Origin: Sulfitobacter mediterraneus
Lineage (GTDB): Bacteria; Pseudomonadota; Alphaproteobacteria; Rhodobacterales; Rhodobacteraceae
Direction of reading: 5' to 3'
Assembly: GCF_016801775.1 (NCBI RefSeq)
Contig: NZ_CP069005.1
Location: 62,001 to 126,000, forward strand
Length of the DNA stretch: 64,000 nt
Part shown: positions 42,779 through 50,422 of the stretch, piece after piece
Layout of the letters: each line of letters opens with the position of its first letter
Position numbering within the stretch: position 1 is the stretch's first letter
The notes under the pieces: generated by a model
Seen by the model: only the letters and a program-made list of their open reading frames with translations
Told to the model about the DNA's origin: nothing
The model's database searches: none
Made by a program: the position numbers and the translations under genes

Positions 42779-43855
42779 TCACCGTCGTCCAAGTCGACCC
42801 AGTCTTGCCAGCTGCGCCAGCATTTTTGACCCCGAGTCTGCGGATCCTGTGCCTCCTGCGGAACCCGTCTGCCCCATCCCTTGCCGAACAGGCATCTGCT
42901 GCACAGCGAAGAACTGCCGCGCTCTGAGGGCTGCATATTCCGCACCGCTTGCCCCACCGATCAGGTAGCGATTGTAGGCCTGCTGGCTGCCCATTGCGGC
43001 GCGGGCAAAGCTGTAGCCGCCGCCGAGACCACCGGAGAGGGCGGGCATCATGATGTTTCCGGAGATCGCGCGGACGATGAAGGGCGTGGCAATGATGAAG
43101 CCCTTGGCCATGAGGACCATCATGAAGAAGGGGATGAGCGCGCCTATGTTTGAAGCCCCTTCCGGGTCGCCAAGCTCACCGATCAGAGCGGAAGAGACGC
43201 CAGTGATCGTTGCGAACACGCCGGCGACGACTATGGGGTAGAGTGCGAAGGAAACCAGTGCCGAAAGCCATCGCGCGAAATAATCTTTGGTCACTTCGAA
43301 GAGGGTCAGGAAGATCATCACCGGGGCAATCCCAATCAGGAGTGCGATCATCAGGCGGGATGCCACGAGAATGAAGGCGGCGAGCCCACCGAGGATCGAA
43401 AGTAACAGCACCCCGACAATGTCGAGCATGGCACCTGCCATCCAGTTCAGCTCTGATCCGGCTGCATTGAGGTAGTCGCCGAGTTCCGCGATCAGCCGGT
43501 CAAACTCTTCGGCAAAGGTCCCAGAGGGACCCGGGGTGCCGCCACCGACTGAGGCGACAAGCGCGCCCGCAATGCTGTCGATGCCGGCCAGGATGGCGGT
43601 GGAGAGGGCGTTGAACTGCACCCAGTTGGTCGCGAATATCCCGAGGAGGCCGATCTTGACTGCCAGCCAGAAGGCCGTGCGCCCGTCCATCGCCTTGTAT
43701 TGGTAGATCATGTTCAGGAAGACGAGAATCACCACGAGCGTTGTTCCCAGGACGAGAAGCGTGCCGACCGTTGCCGCGACCGACCCGAACTGGGTTTCTG
43801 CTGCGGTGTCGAGATAGCCCTGGGAGGTTTCAACGAAATAAGTGACGACGCTCAT
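42779..43855 (-). CDS. virB6: Type IV secretion channel protein VirB6
   Basis: Predicted 358-residue inner-membrane protein with at least five transmembrane helices (clusters at about residues 25-50, 65-85, 150-180, 190-215 and 245-270) and a Gly/Ser-rich C-terminal tail. The central hydrophobic core LLLSILGGLAAFILVASRLMI is typical of the VirB6/TrbL family. It is the last gene of the operon. VirB6 carries DNA across the inner membrane after VirD4 and VirB11. Confidence 0.85.
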   Translation of the reverse strand: MSVVTYFVETSQGYLDTAAETQFGSVAATVGTLLVLGTTLVVILVFLNMIYQYKAMDGRTAFWLAVKIGLLGIFATNWVQFNALSTAILAGIDSIAGALVASVGGGTPGPSGTFAEEFDRLIAELGDYLNAAGSELNWMAGAMLDIVGVLLLSILGGLAAFILVASRLMIALLIGIAPVMIFLTLFEVTKDYFARWLSALVSFALYPIVVAGVFATITGVSSALIGELGDPEGASNIGALIPFFMMVLMAKGFIIATPFIVRAISGNIMMPALSGGLGGGYSFARAAMGSQQAYNRYLIGGASGAEYAALRARQFFAVQQMPVRQGMGQTGSAGGTGSADSGSKMLAQLARLGRLGRR

Positions 43856-43867
43856 AACGGGACTACC

Positions 43868-44281
43868 CTACCAATTGCCTGCAGCTTCGCAGATGGCTTT
43901 GGCGGCAGGGCGGACGGCGCTGGCGCGGCGGTTGTAGGCGTCCGAGGCCTGCAGCATTTCCCAGCGTTCGTCACTGGCGTGGCGCTCACGAAACGCCCCC
44001 TCGGCATCGTCCCAGGACGGGAACCGGATCTCGCAAGCGCAGCTGCCAGTCTCTACGATGCGTTCAAGATTTTGGGCTCGGTAGATGTCTTGAACCAGCA
44101 CGCGCTGATAGGCTTGGCGCAGGGGGATCTCCTGCATCCACACGGGTTCAGCGGGCCGTTCTGGACAGACGTCGAAACTGCGCTCGAGGGTCGGCACGAG
44201 ATTGCGCTCAGCGAAGCCGGGTGCCGACGTTAGGCCCAGGACCAGCGCAGTCAGTACGAGGGTACAGCCCGCCTGCCTCAT
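43868..44281 (-). CDS. Periplasmic hypothetical protein of the VirB operon
   Basis: Predicted 137-residue exported protein with a signal peptide (VLTALVLGLTSAPGFAE, cleavage near residue 25). A CACEI pair near residue 82 and a Cys at the start of the mature domain may form a disulphide. No family recognised. It overlaps the DUF4177 gene by four bases and lies between virB11 and virB6, where other systems may have entry-exclusion or pilus accessory genes. Confidence 0.6.
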   Translation of the reverse strand: MRQAGCTLVLTALVLGLTSAPGFAERNLVPTLERSFDVCPERPAEPVWMQEIPLRQAYQRVLVQDIYRAQNLERIVETGSCACEIRFPSWDDAEGAFRERHASDERWEMLQASDAYNRRASAVRPAAKAICEAAGNW

Positions 44282-44472
44282 GCCGTGGCTCTGGCGGGTG
44301 TGGTCTCGCGCTTCAGGAAGACAGTGTGTCCCACATTGGCGAATTCCGAGGAGCTGATCGACACGACCTCCCAGCCTTCGGCCCCCTTCACATTTAGGCT
44401 GGCCTGCATGTCGGCAAGACTGGTTTTGCGGGTCATGGGAAAGGACAGGATATCGTATTCAAAGGTTTTCAT
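44278..44472 (-). CDS. DUF4177-like small protein
   Basis: Predicted 64-residue protein. The segment LNVKGAEGWEVVSISS is the DUF4177 signature (L-x3-G-x-EGWE-V-x-V), and the ends are hydrophobic strands. It overlaps virB11 and the next gene by four bases each. Its place inside a secretion operon is unusual and its role unknown. Confidence 0.7.
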   Translation of the reverse strand: MKTFEYDILSFPMTRKTSLADMQASLNVKGAEGWEVVSISSSEFANVGHTVFLKRETTPARATA

Positions 44473-45455
44473 TGGGAAGCTCCGATCTCATTGTTGCCGG
44501 GGAGGTAGAATTCGGTGATCCCGCGTTTGCCATCATGGCGACCGGCCTGGATGATTACGTCGATGGAGTTCTCGATGTACTGGATCATGTCGGCATAGGT
44601 CATGGGGATCTCGGTCTTGAGTGCGGCGATGGCCAGACGCTGCACGGCAAGTTGCGGGGTTTCTGCGTGCAGCGTGGTCATTGAGCCGCCATGGCCAGTG
44701 TTGATCGCCTCGAGGAAGGTCATGGCCTCCTTGCCGCGCACCTCTCCGAGGATGATCCGGTCGGGGCGCATGCGCAACGTTGCGGTGAGCAGCACATCGG
44801 CGGTCTGGAACTCCGCATCGCGATTGGCGATGAGGGTCACGGCATTGGGCTGGGTCGGCAGAAGCTCGGCGGCTTCCTCGATGGTGACGATGCGTTCCTC
44901 GGATGGCACGTGCGAGAGGATCTTGCGCGCAGCCACGGTCTTGCCGGTGGAGGTGCCGCCAGAGACGATCATGTTAAGCTTGTTGTCGACGCAAAAGGCT
45001 AGCGCATCGTCGATCACGCCCGCGGCCACAACGTCGCGCAGTTCCCGCGTCTTCTCGAGACGCAGTTCTTCGAGCTTGCGTTCTTTGCCATAGAGAAAGT
45101 CGAGTGCGATCCCGTCGAGTGGCAGGCTTGAAAAGAACCGAAGGCTGATCGACATGGCGGTTAGCACTGCAGGTGGAGTGATGACCTGCGCCCGGATCGG
45201 TCGCCCCTTGTAGGTGATCGAGACCGAAACGATCGGGCGATCCTTGCTCATTGTCGTGTTGGCGGAAGAGGCGATCTGGTTGCCGAGGTCTTTGACTTCT
45301 GTTGCGGTCAGCCTCTGGTCCAGCTTTCGCATGAAGTGATCGCCCTGGAATTCTCCCCAGCAACTTCCGTCAGGATTGATGCAGATCTCGATGACATCGT
45401 CGCGGGTGGCGGCGGCGATCCTGTCGAGGGAGGTTTCGAGATAGCTCAGCGACAT
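44469..45455 (-). CDS. virB11: Type IV secretion ATPase VirB11
   Basis: Predicted 328-residue hexameric traffic ATPase. Walker A VSGGTSTGKTVAAR is near residue 165; the Asp box is VTIEEAAELL; Walker B lies in RIILGEVRGKEAM; the His box is GHGGSMTTLHA. All are in the expected order. It powers pilus assembly and DNA hand-over from VirD4 to VirB6. It starts four bases after virB10. Confidence 0.95.
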   Translation of the reverse strand: MSLSYLETSLDRIAAATRDDVIEICINPDGSCWGEFQGDHFMRKLDQRLTATEVKDLGNQIASSANTTMSKDRPIVSVSITYKGRPIRAQVITPPAVLTAMSISLRFFSSLPLDGIALDFLYGKERKLEELRLEKTRELRDVVAAGVIDDALAFCVDNKLNMIVSGGTSTGKTVAARKILSHVPSEERIVTIEEAAELLPTQPNAVTLIANRDAEFQTADVLLTATLRMRPDRIILGEVRGKEAMTFLEAINTGHGGSMTTLHAETPQLAVQRLAIAALKTEIPMTYADMIQYIENSIDVIIQAGRHDGKRGITEFYLPGNNEIGASQ

Positions 45456-45459
45456 GGGC

Positions 45460-46839
45460 TCAGAAAATCTCCAGATCGCGGTCGACCATCACCGTGACGC
45501 GCGCGCCCTGGTCGACGTAGATGACGGGGCCGATTGAGAGGTAGTCGCCGATCACGCTGTCCGTGGCATCGGCCAGATCATCGCCCACGTCTTCGAGCAC
45601 GTCCGCGGCGGTCTCATCCTGGACGTTTGCAGCAGCAGCGCTTGGCGCGGCGGAGATCAGCGATATCAACGCCGCTGAGCCGAAACGCTCATCGAAGCGC
45701 GTGTCGACAAAGCCGGTCACGCCGGAGCGGCCCAATTCGTCACCCCCGAAAGAGCTGATCTGGATCGTCTGGTTGTCGGGCAGGATGATCCGGTCCCAGG
45801 CGATGGTGACCCGGCGCTGCGCGATATCGACGCCAGAGCGATAGCGCCCGATGAGACGGGACCCGCGCGGGATCAGGAGACGAGAGCCGTCGACGCTGTA
45901 GACATCTTCGGAAACGACGGCACGGGTCTGGCCGGGTAGGGAACTGTCGAGGGCGGTTTCCATGACGGCCTGGATCATTGTACCCTGAATGATGGTGTTG
46001 GACGGGTTGGCGATGACTTCTGCCTGTGTCACCGAATTGGGCAGCGCGCCATTCAGAACGAAATCCGTCACTTCGCCAAAGGTGCGCTCGGTCAGCGCCG
46101 TCTCATTCGCACCGGACGTGCCGCCAAAGGCGATGGTGGGCGAGGTGATGCGGCGTTCCTGAAATGCACGTTCCTCGGCCGCGCGGCGCTCAAGTTCCGC
46201 GAGCCGTCGTGCTTCCTCCTCGCGGCGGAGCCGTTCTTCTTCCCGCGCGCGCAACTCGTCCTCGGTGGGTCCGATGGGTGCGGGGAGCGGGCGGTTGGCC
46301 TCGAGTTGGGCCAGTTCCAGATCCATGCGGAGTTGCTCAAGGCTGCGATCCCGCGCCGTGAGTTCGTCCTGGAATCGTTGCTGTGCGGCTTCCGAGGCGG
46401 CTTGGAGCGCAGCGATCTGAGCGGTCAGCGCGTCGATCGCCTCTGCGGCGGCCGTGTCTTCTTGGACCACCGGCTCAGGCGCGTTGCGCAATTCCTCGAT
46501 CTGGGCCTGAAGGGCTGCGAGCTGTGCCAGAAGCTCCGCATTTGGTTCCACCGGTTCCGGCGCGAACAGAACGACTTCGGGCTCAGGCGGGGGCAGGGTT
46601 TCGATGGCGCCGAACCCGTCGCCTTCGTTTTGGAACACGTCCGGCGTGGCCGTGGGTAGGGCCTCCTCTTCCTCGGGTTGGGACAGGAGATAGAGCAGCG
46701 CTCCGCCAGCACCGATTATTAGAACAACGACCAAGGCCAGAAGTGGCGAGCGCCGCGGGGCAGGGGGCGAACCAGCGCCCTTGCCTTGTTCGAGGGCCGC
46801 GAGGCGTTTCTCGAGGTCTGTGTTTCCGGTATCGCTCAT
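45460..46839 (-). CDS. virB10: Type IV secretion protein VirB10
   Basis: Predicted 459-residue protein spanning both membranes. A cytoplasmic N-terminus (MSDTGNTDLEKRLAALEQGK) is followed by one transmembrane helix (LLALVVVLIIGAGGALLYLL, about residues 30-50), an acidic/proline stretch, a coiled coil (about 90-190) and the C-terminal TrbI/VirB10 barrel (about 230-459, with IIQGTMIQAVMETALDSSLP and LLIPRGSRLIGRY). The ATG at 46839 overlaps the virB9 stop by four bases; earlier starts are unlikely. Confidence 0.93.
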   Translation of the reverse strand: MSDTGNTDLEKRLAALEQGKGAGSPPAPRRSPLLALVVVLIIGAGGALLYLLSQPEEEEALPTATPDVFQNEGDGFGAIETLPPPEPEVVLFAPEPVEPNAELLAQLAALQAQIEELRNAPEPVVQEDTAAAEAIDALTAQIAALQAASEAAQQRFQDELTARDRSLEQLRMDLELAQLEANRPLPAPIGPTEDELRAREEERLRREEEARRLAELERRAAEERAFQERRITSPTIAFGGTSGANETALTERTFGEVTDFVLNGALPNSVTQAEVIANPSNTIIQGTMIQAVMETALDSSLPGQTRAVVSEDVYSVDGSRLLIPRGSRLIGRYRSGVDIAQRRVTIAWDRIILPDNQTIQISSFGGDELGRSGVTGFVDTRFDERFGSAALISLISAAPSAAAANVQDETAADVLEDVGDDLADATDSVIGDYLSIGPVIYVDQGARVTVMVDRDLEIF

Positions 46840-47531
46840 GAGCCTACCCCCGCAGGTGGTGTGGCCTCGATGCAGACCACCTCCTCTCCGATCCGCAGCA
46901 CCCATTGTCGGTTCACTCCTGAAACCCGGATCACACCGTCCTCGGTGGCTTGCGTGTTGACCGTGCGCTCACGGCCATTGGCGTAACGAAAGATCGCTGG
47001 CACCGGTGCGTTCCGTGGGAACTCAAAATACGTGAACGTCCCGTCATCCCAGACGCGGGCAGGGGTAAACTCGGTCCGCGCGCTTGCACCGTAATTATAG
47101 TTCGGCGCTTGGGCTGCGATGGCACGTGTGGGGCGGCTGGTATCCTCGGGGTAGCGGAACTGGACCACGTAGAAGGTCGGACTGCGGGTCTCCTGGACGT
47201 TAAAGTAGTAGCTCCGCCGGTTCGTATAGACCGTCACGTTGGTATGGACACCGCGCGCGACGGGTTTGATCGCGAAGGCCTGACCGCCGGGTACGCCGTC
47301 GATCTCAAACCCTTCCGTGTCACCCGCGATGATCGAACGGATGCTTTCACCCTCGCCGAACTCGATGGTGGTGACATGGGTGAGCGAGACGCTGAGACGG
47401 TAGACCTGACCCTCCTGGTAGGTGGCCAAGCGCACTCGGCTGTCGTTGGGACCGCCACGCGGGATGGCTTCGGCAGAGGCGAGGCCGGGCAACAGGGCAA
47501 TGACAAAAATAAGCGATCTTATAAACAACAA
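46836..47531 (-). CDS. virB9: Type IV secretion protein VirB9
   Basis: Predicted 231-residue outer-membrane-complex protein with a signal peptide (FVIALLPGLASAEA) from a TTG start. Conserved blocks include DSRVRLATYQEGQVYRL near residue 30, VTVYTNRRSYYF near 125 and VWDDGTFTYFEFP near 165. It works with VirB7 and VirB10. The gene starts two bases after the virB8 stop. Confidence 0.9.
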   Translation of the reverse strand: MLFIRSLIFVIALLPGLASAEAIPRGGPNDSRVRLATYQEGQVYRLSVSLTHVTTIEFGEGESIRSIIAGDTEGFEIDGVPGGQAFAIKPVARGVHTNVTVYTNRRSYYFNVQETRSPTFYVVQFRYPEDTSRPTRAIAAQAPNYNYGASARTEFTPARVWDDGTFTYFEFPRNAPVPAIFRYANGRERTVNTQATEDGVIRVSGVNRQWVLRIGEEVVCIEATPPAGVGS

Positions 47532-47533
47532 CG

Positions 47534-48190
47534 TCAGTTCTCCAATCTGTCGGAGCGGATGGAATACTCGCGGACGGTGAAGCCGAATGGATTGGTCCAG
47601 ACCTCATCGATGGAGCGGCGGGTCTCCGGGCGGAACTCGAAGAGAAGCGTCGCAGTGAAGAGGCCGGTCTGGACTCCGTTAATGGACGTCAGGCGCTTGC
47701 GCAGGCGGACCGTCGCGCGGTTGGTTCCGATCCGGTTGATGCTGAGGATTTCCACGTCGAGACGGGCATTGGGGCCATAGACCGTCGGCGGATAGTTCTC
47801 ATTTGCGCTGTTCCAGATCTGGCGCAGCCCACTTTCGGCGGCCCCGTCCGAGCGGCGCAGGACGCTGCGGATGCGCAGATCGTTATCGAGCTGGTTGTAG
47901 ACTTCGCGGTCAGTCACATAGCGGAATACTTCCGCCTCGATGATCGCCTGGTTCGCGGTCACCGAGGAAGCGCCCACCGAGGCTTCGGGGAGTGCAAAAC
48001 CAGTGGCAGGATCATAGGGGACAACGACAGGCGGGGGATCGACATCGAGGATCGAGACAGCCGCGGCACTTAGACAGCCGATGATACCGAAGACAAGGCC
48101 CATCAGGCCAAGGCGTTGCCAGAGCCGTTCGCGGCGTAAGGCACCATAGACCAGTTCTTCCTCGATGATTTCTTGTTCAGTCGCCACCAT
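47534..48190 (-). CDS. virB8: Type IV secretion protein VirB8
   Basis: Predicted 218-residue bitopic inner-membrane protein. The transmembrane helix (LGLMGLVFGIIGCLSAAAVS) is at about residues 27-47, followed by the NTF2-like periplasmic domain with RDVYNQLDN-like (REVYNQLDNDLRI) and VRLRKRLTS segments. The length fits the family. A 110-base gap with a hairpin separates it from virB5. Confidence 0.9.
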   Translation of the reverse strand: MVATEQEIIEEELVYGALRRERLWQRLGLMGLVFGIIGCLSAAAVSILDVDPPPVVVPYDPATGFALPEASVGASSVTANQAIIEAEVFRYVTDREVYNQLDNDLRIRSVLRRSDGAAESGLRQIWNSANENYPPTVYGPNARLDVEILSINRIGTNRATVRLRKRLTSINGVQTGLFTATLLFEFRPETRRSIDEVWTNPFGFTVREYSIRSDRLEN

Positions 48191-48224
48191 TCATGCCCCC
48201 ACTCGGCGTTTCGAAATAAGCTGA

Positions 48225-48270
48225 ATCGGTTCTTCGCTGCCTCTCGCTGCGCTCGAACGCGAAAACCGAT
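48225..48270. repeat. Hairpin between virB5 and virB8
   Basis: ATCGGTTCTTCGC (48225-48237) pairs with GCGAAAACCGAT (48259-48270) with one bulged base. It lies between the virB5 stop and virB8 start (minus strand) and lacks a T tract in the direction of transcription. It may be a processing or attenuation site that adjusts the ratio of upstream pilus genes to downstream channel genes. Confidence 0.5.
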
Positions 48271-48301
48271 ATTTCTTTTTGGGGATCAATTTCGAAACGC
48301 C

Positions 48302-49114
48302 TTAGTCTGCCCGGAGGTCCGGCAATGTGAAATCCATGAAGCGCTGCTCTTCGGCGATGGTGGCGGCATCGATCACGCCGCCGGTGCCGTCACCCACGGT
48401 TTGCACGGCTTCGAGTTGCCACATGGCGACAAGTGCGATGGCCAGTTCCGCCGTCACGCGCGTGTTGAGATCGATGCTTTCCTTGAGTTCGTCCATGTCG
48501 TCGATGAGCCCGACGAGCCGGTCGACGCGTTCCAGCGATTGTCCTGCGTCCTCATAGCTGTTCTGGGCCGCGGCCGAGACGAGCGCGCCGGTCGTGGCTT
48601 GTGTTGCCACGCGGTTGGCCCCGGGATTGCCGCTGGTGGCCATTTCCGAAAGCGTGTCATCGTCAAACCCGAGATCGGCCAAGACCCGATCCATTTGGGT
48701 TTCGATCTCGCCCGCGCCGGAACCGGAGAGGCCGGAGAAATCCCCGGTCTTGATGGCTTCGATGGTGGCGAGGATATCGCCGAACTCCTGGTCGAGCAGG
48801 CCGTTCAGCTCGTCCTCCATCTCGGTGCGGATGATTTCCGGCAGTTCGGCGAGGCGGGTGAGCGCCTCGTAGGTCCGTTGCAGCTCCGCGAGTTGGTCCG
48901 TGAGTGTCGCAAGCTGTTCGCGGAGCTGCGTCAGTTGCTCGTTTTGCAGGATCTCGTCTTCGATCATCTGCCGGAGCTGCTGGATGTTTTGCGCGATGTT
49001 CTGGGTGTCGACGACGGGTACACCTTGCGCCATGGCAGGGGACAGGGTGCCGAGATGCAGGCCGATCCCAAGCGTCGTGGCCAAGGCCGTTCTCATGAGT
49101 AAATGTCGCATCAT
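48302..49114 (-). CDS. virB5: VirB5-like minor pilin
   Basis: Predicted 270-residue exported protein with a signal peptide (TTLGIGLHLGTLSPAMAQG). The long helical mature part (QNIAQNIQQLRQMIEDEI ... LATLTDQLAELQRTYEALT) is typical of VirB5/TraC. It overlaps the upstream transglycosylase stop by four bases. The gene ends FMDFTLPDLRAD, and the upstream transglycosylase ends FMDFTIREIE: two similar tails on adjacent genes. VirB5 sits at the pilus tip and assists host contact. Confidence 0.82.
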   Translation of the reverse strand: MMRHLLMRTALATTLGIGLHLGTLSPAMAQGVPVVDTQNIAQNIQQLRQMIEDEILQNEQLTQLREQLATLTDQLAELQRTYEALTRLAELPEIIRTEMEDELNGLLDQEFGDILATIEAIKTGDFSGLSGSGAGEIETQMDRVLADLGFDDDTLSEMATSGNPGANRVATQATTGALVSAAAQNSYEDAGQSLERVDRLVGLIDDMDELKESIDLNTRVTAELAIALVAMWQLEAVQTVGDGTGGVIDAATIAEEQRFMDFTLPDLRAD

Positions 49115-50265
49115 TCAATCTCCCTGATCGTGAAGTCCATGAACGCGCCCTCGGCCAAGCGGGCGCTGGCCTGGGCCAATTCTTCGGCGCTCAGGACGCG
49201 GGTGCGGGCTGCCTGTAGCCGGATACGGGCGGCCACGAGACGCACGAGTTCGGCGCGCGCATAGGTGTTGAGCGCGACGCTATCCTGCACATCTTCGGTC
49301 GTGGAAATCCGCTCGACGATGTCCGCGATGCGCAGGGCGGCTTGCCTGATCGCGGCGGGCGCGTTGTTGCCATAATAGGCCGCGCCATGCCCGGTGAACG
49401 AGAGGTTGGCATTGGCCAGTAATGCGGGGTCGATCGTGCCGAGCGCTTCGATCCCGCCGATGCGGCTGAGGTAGAGATTGTAGCGTTCGGGGATGACCTG
49501 GACGTAGTGCTGGGTCTCGGCGAAAGGCGGGACGCCGCCATATTCGAAGACTCGGCCGGGTCCGGCGTTATAGGCCGCGAGCGCGTTGATGATATTGCCG
49601 TCGAAGGTGTTGAGCTGGGCCGCCAGGTACCGCGCGCCGCCATGCACCTGCAGGTAGGGGCTGTCATAATATTCCGGGTTGATCCCGAGATCGCTGGCCG
49701 TGCCGGGCATGATCTGGGTGAGGCCAAAGGCCCCGACAGGCGACCGCGCACCGATGGTGAAGCGGCTTTCCTGCCAGATGAGCGCCTGCAACAACGCGCG
49801 CCATTGAACGGGGGAGAGGCCCGCGCGGCCCACGCCCGCGAAACCGCTGGTTTCCTGAGCGACGCGGATGATGAGTTGCTCAATGTTTTCGGCGGCATCC
49901 CCGAACATCTGTGCGCCGCCGGGATTGGGGTCGATCTCGGCATTGCCGTAGACCGTTTCGACGGAACGGGCTGGATCGCCGCTGCCGCTTTCCAGCCCGG
50001 AGACCATTGCCGGTAGGCCCTGACCGCCGAAGCTGGTCTGGGCATCGAGGATGCGCTGCAGGGTTGCGAGTTGCTCGCGTTCGATCTCGGCAATGAGCTC
50101 GCGCACGGACAGCTTGTCCGCCTGGATCGCAAGGTCGGTCTCGCGATCTCCGGTCTCGACGATATCGCGCGCGGTCAGCCCGCTGTCATCGGTCGGCACG
50201 CCTTGGGAAAGGGCGATGCCGGGCAGCAGGCAAAGCACGAGGATATGGGGCAGTTTAGACTTCAA
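49111..50265 (-). CDS. virB1: VirB1-like lytic transglycosylase with C-terminal extension
   Basis: Predicted 384-residue periplasmic SLT enzyme from a TTG at 50265 (preceded by GGAGGG), with a signal peptide (ILVLCLLPGIALSQG). The transglycosylase domain is at about residues 140-270: ALIWQESRF with the catalytic Glu, GAFGLTQIMPGTA, YLQVHGGARYLAAQL and [16 protein letters not shown]. The C-terminal 100 residues are helical and end like virB5. It opens the peptidoglycan for the channel. It overlaps the lipoprotein gene upstream by 11 bases. Confidence 0.85.
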   Translation of the reverse strand: MKSKLPHILVLCLLPGIALSQGVPTDDSGLTARDIVETGDRETDLAIQADKLSVRELIAEIEREQLATLQRILDAQTSFGGQGLPAMVSGLESGSGDPARSVETVYGNAEIDPNPGGAQMFGDAAENIEQLIIRVAQETSGFAGVGRAGLSPVQWRALLQALIWQESRFTIGARSPVGAFGLTQIMPGTASDLGINPEYYDSPYLQVHGGARYLAAQLNTFDGNIINALAAYNAGPGRVFEYGGVPPFAETQHYVQVIPERYNLYLSRIGGIEALGTIDPALLANANLSFTGHGAAYYGNNAPAAIRQAALRIADIVERISTTEDVQDSVALNTYARAELVRLVAARIRLQAARTRVLSAEELAQASARLAEGAFMDFTIREIE

Positions 50266-50422
50266 TGCCGCCCTCCGGCGCGCCGAGGGGCGTGAAGGTG
50301 CAATCAGGTGCTGTGGGTGCCGTCGAGGCGAGGAAGGTAAAGCAGTTGGCCTGTGGCTCCTGGTACTGGGCGCAGGAGGCCAACACACCAAGCGCAGAAA
50401 AGAACAAGAAGATACGGGTCAT
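50255..50422 (-). CDS. virB7: VirB7-like small lipoprotein
   Basis: A 55-residue gene, easily missed because of its size. It begins MTRIFLFFSALGVLASCAQY: a hydrophobic signal with a lipobox LASC, so Cys17 would be lipidated. The remainder has two more Cys (NCF, DCTF). It overlaps the virB4 stop by four bases (ATGA) and the transglycosylase start by 11, so it is translated as part of the operon. The size, lipobox and operon position fit VirB7, which anchors VirB9 in the outer membrane. Confidence 0.7.
   Translation of the reverse strand: MTRIFLFFSALGVLASCAQYQEPQANCFTFLASTAPTAPDCTFTPLGAPEGGIEV

Noticed and set aside
48173..49102. 309-codon open frame on the + strand
   Set aside because: Antisense to virB5, which has a signal peptide and operon overlaps; the frame is a codon-bias shadow.
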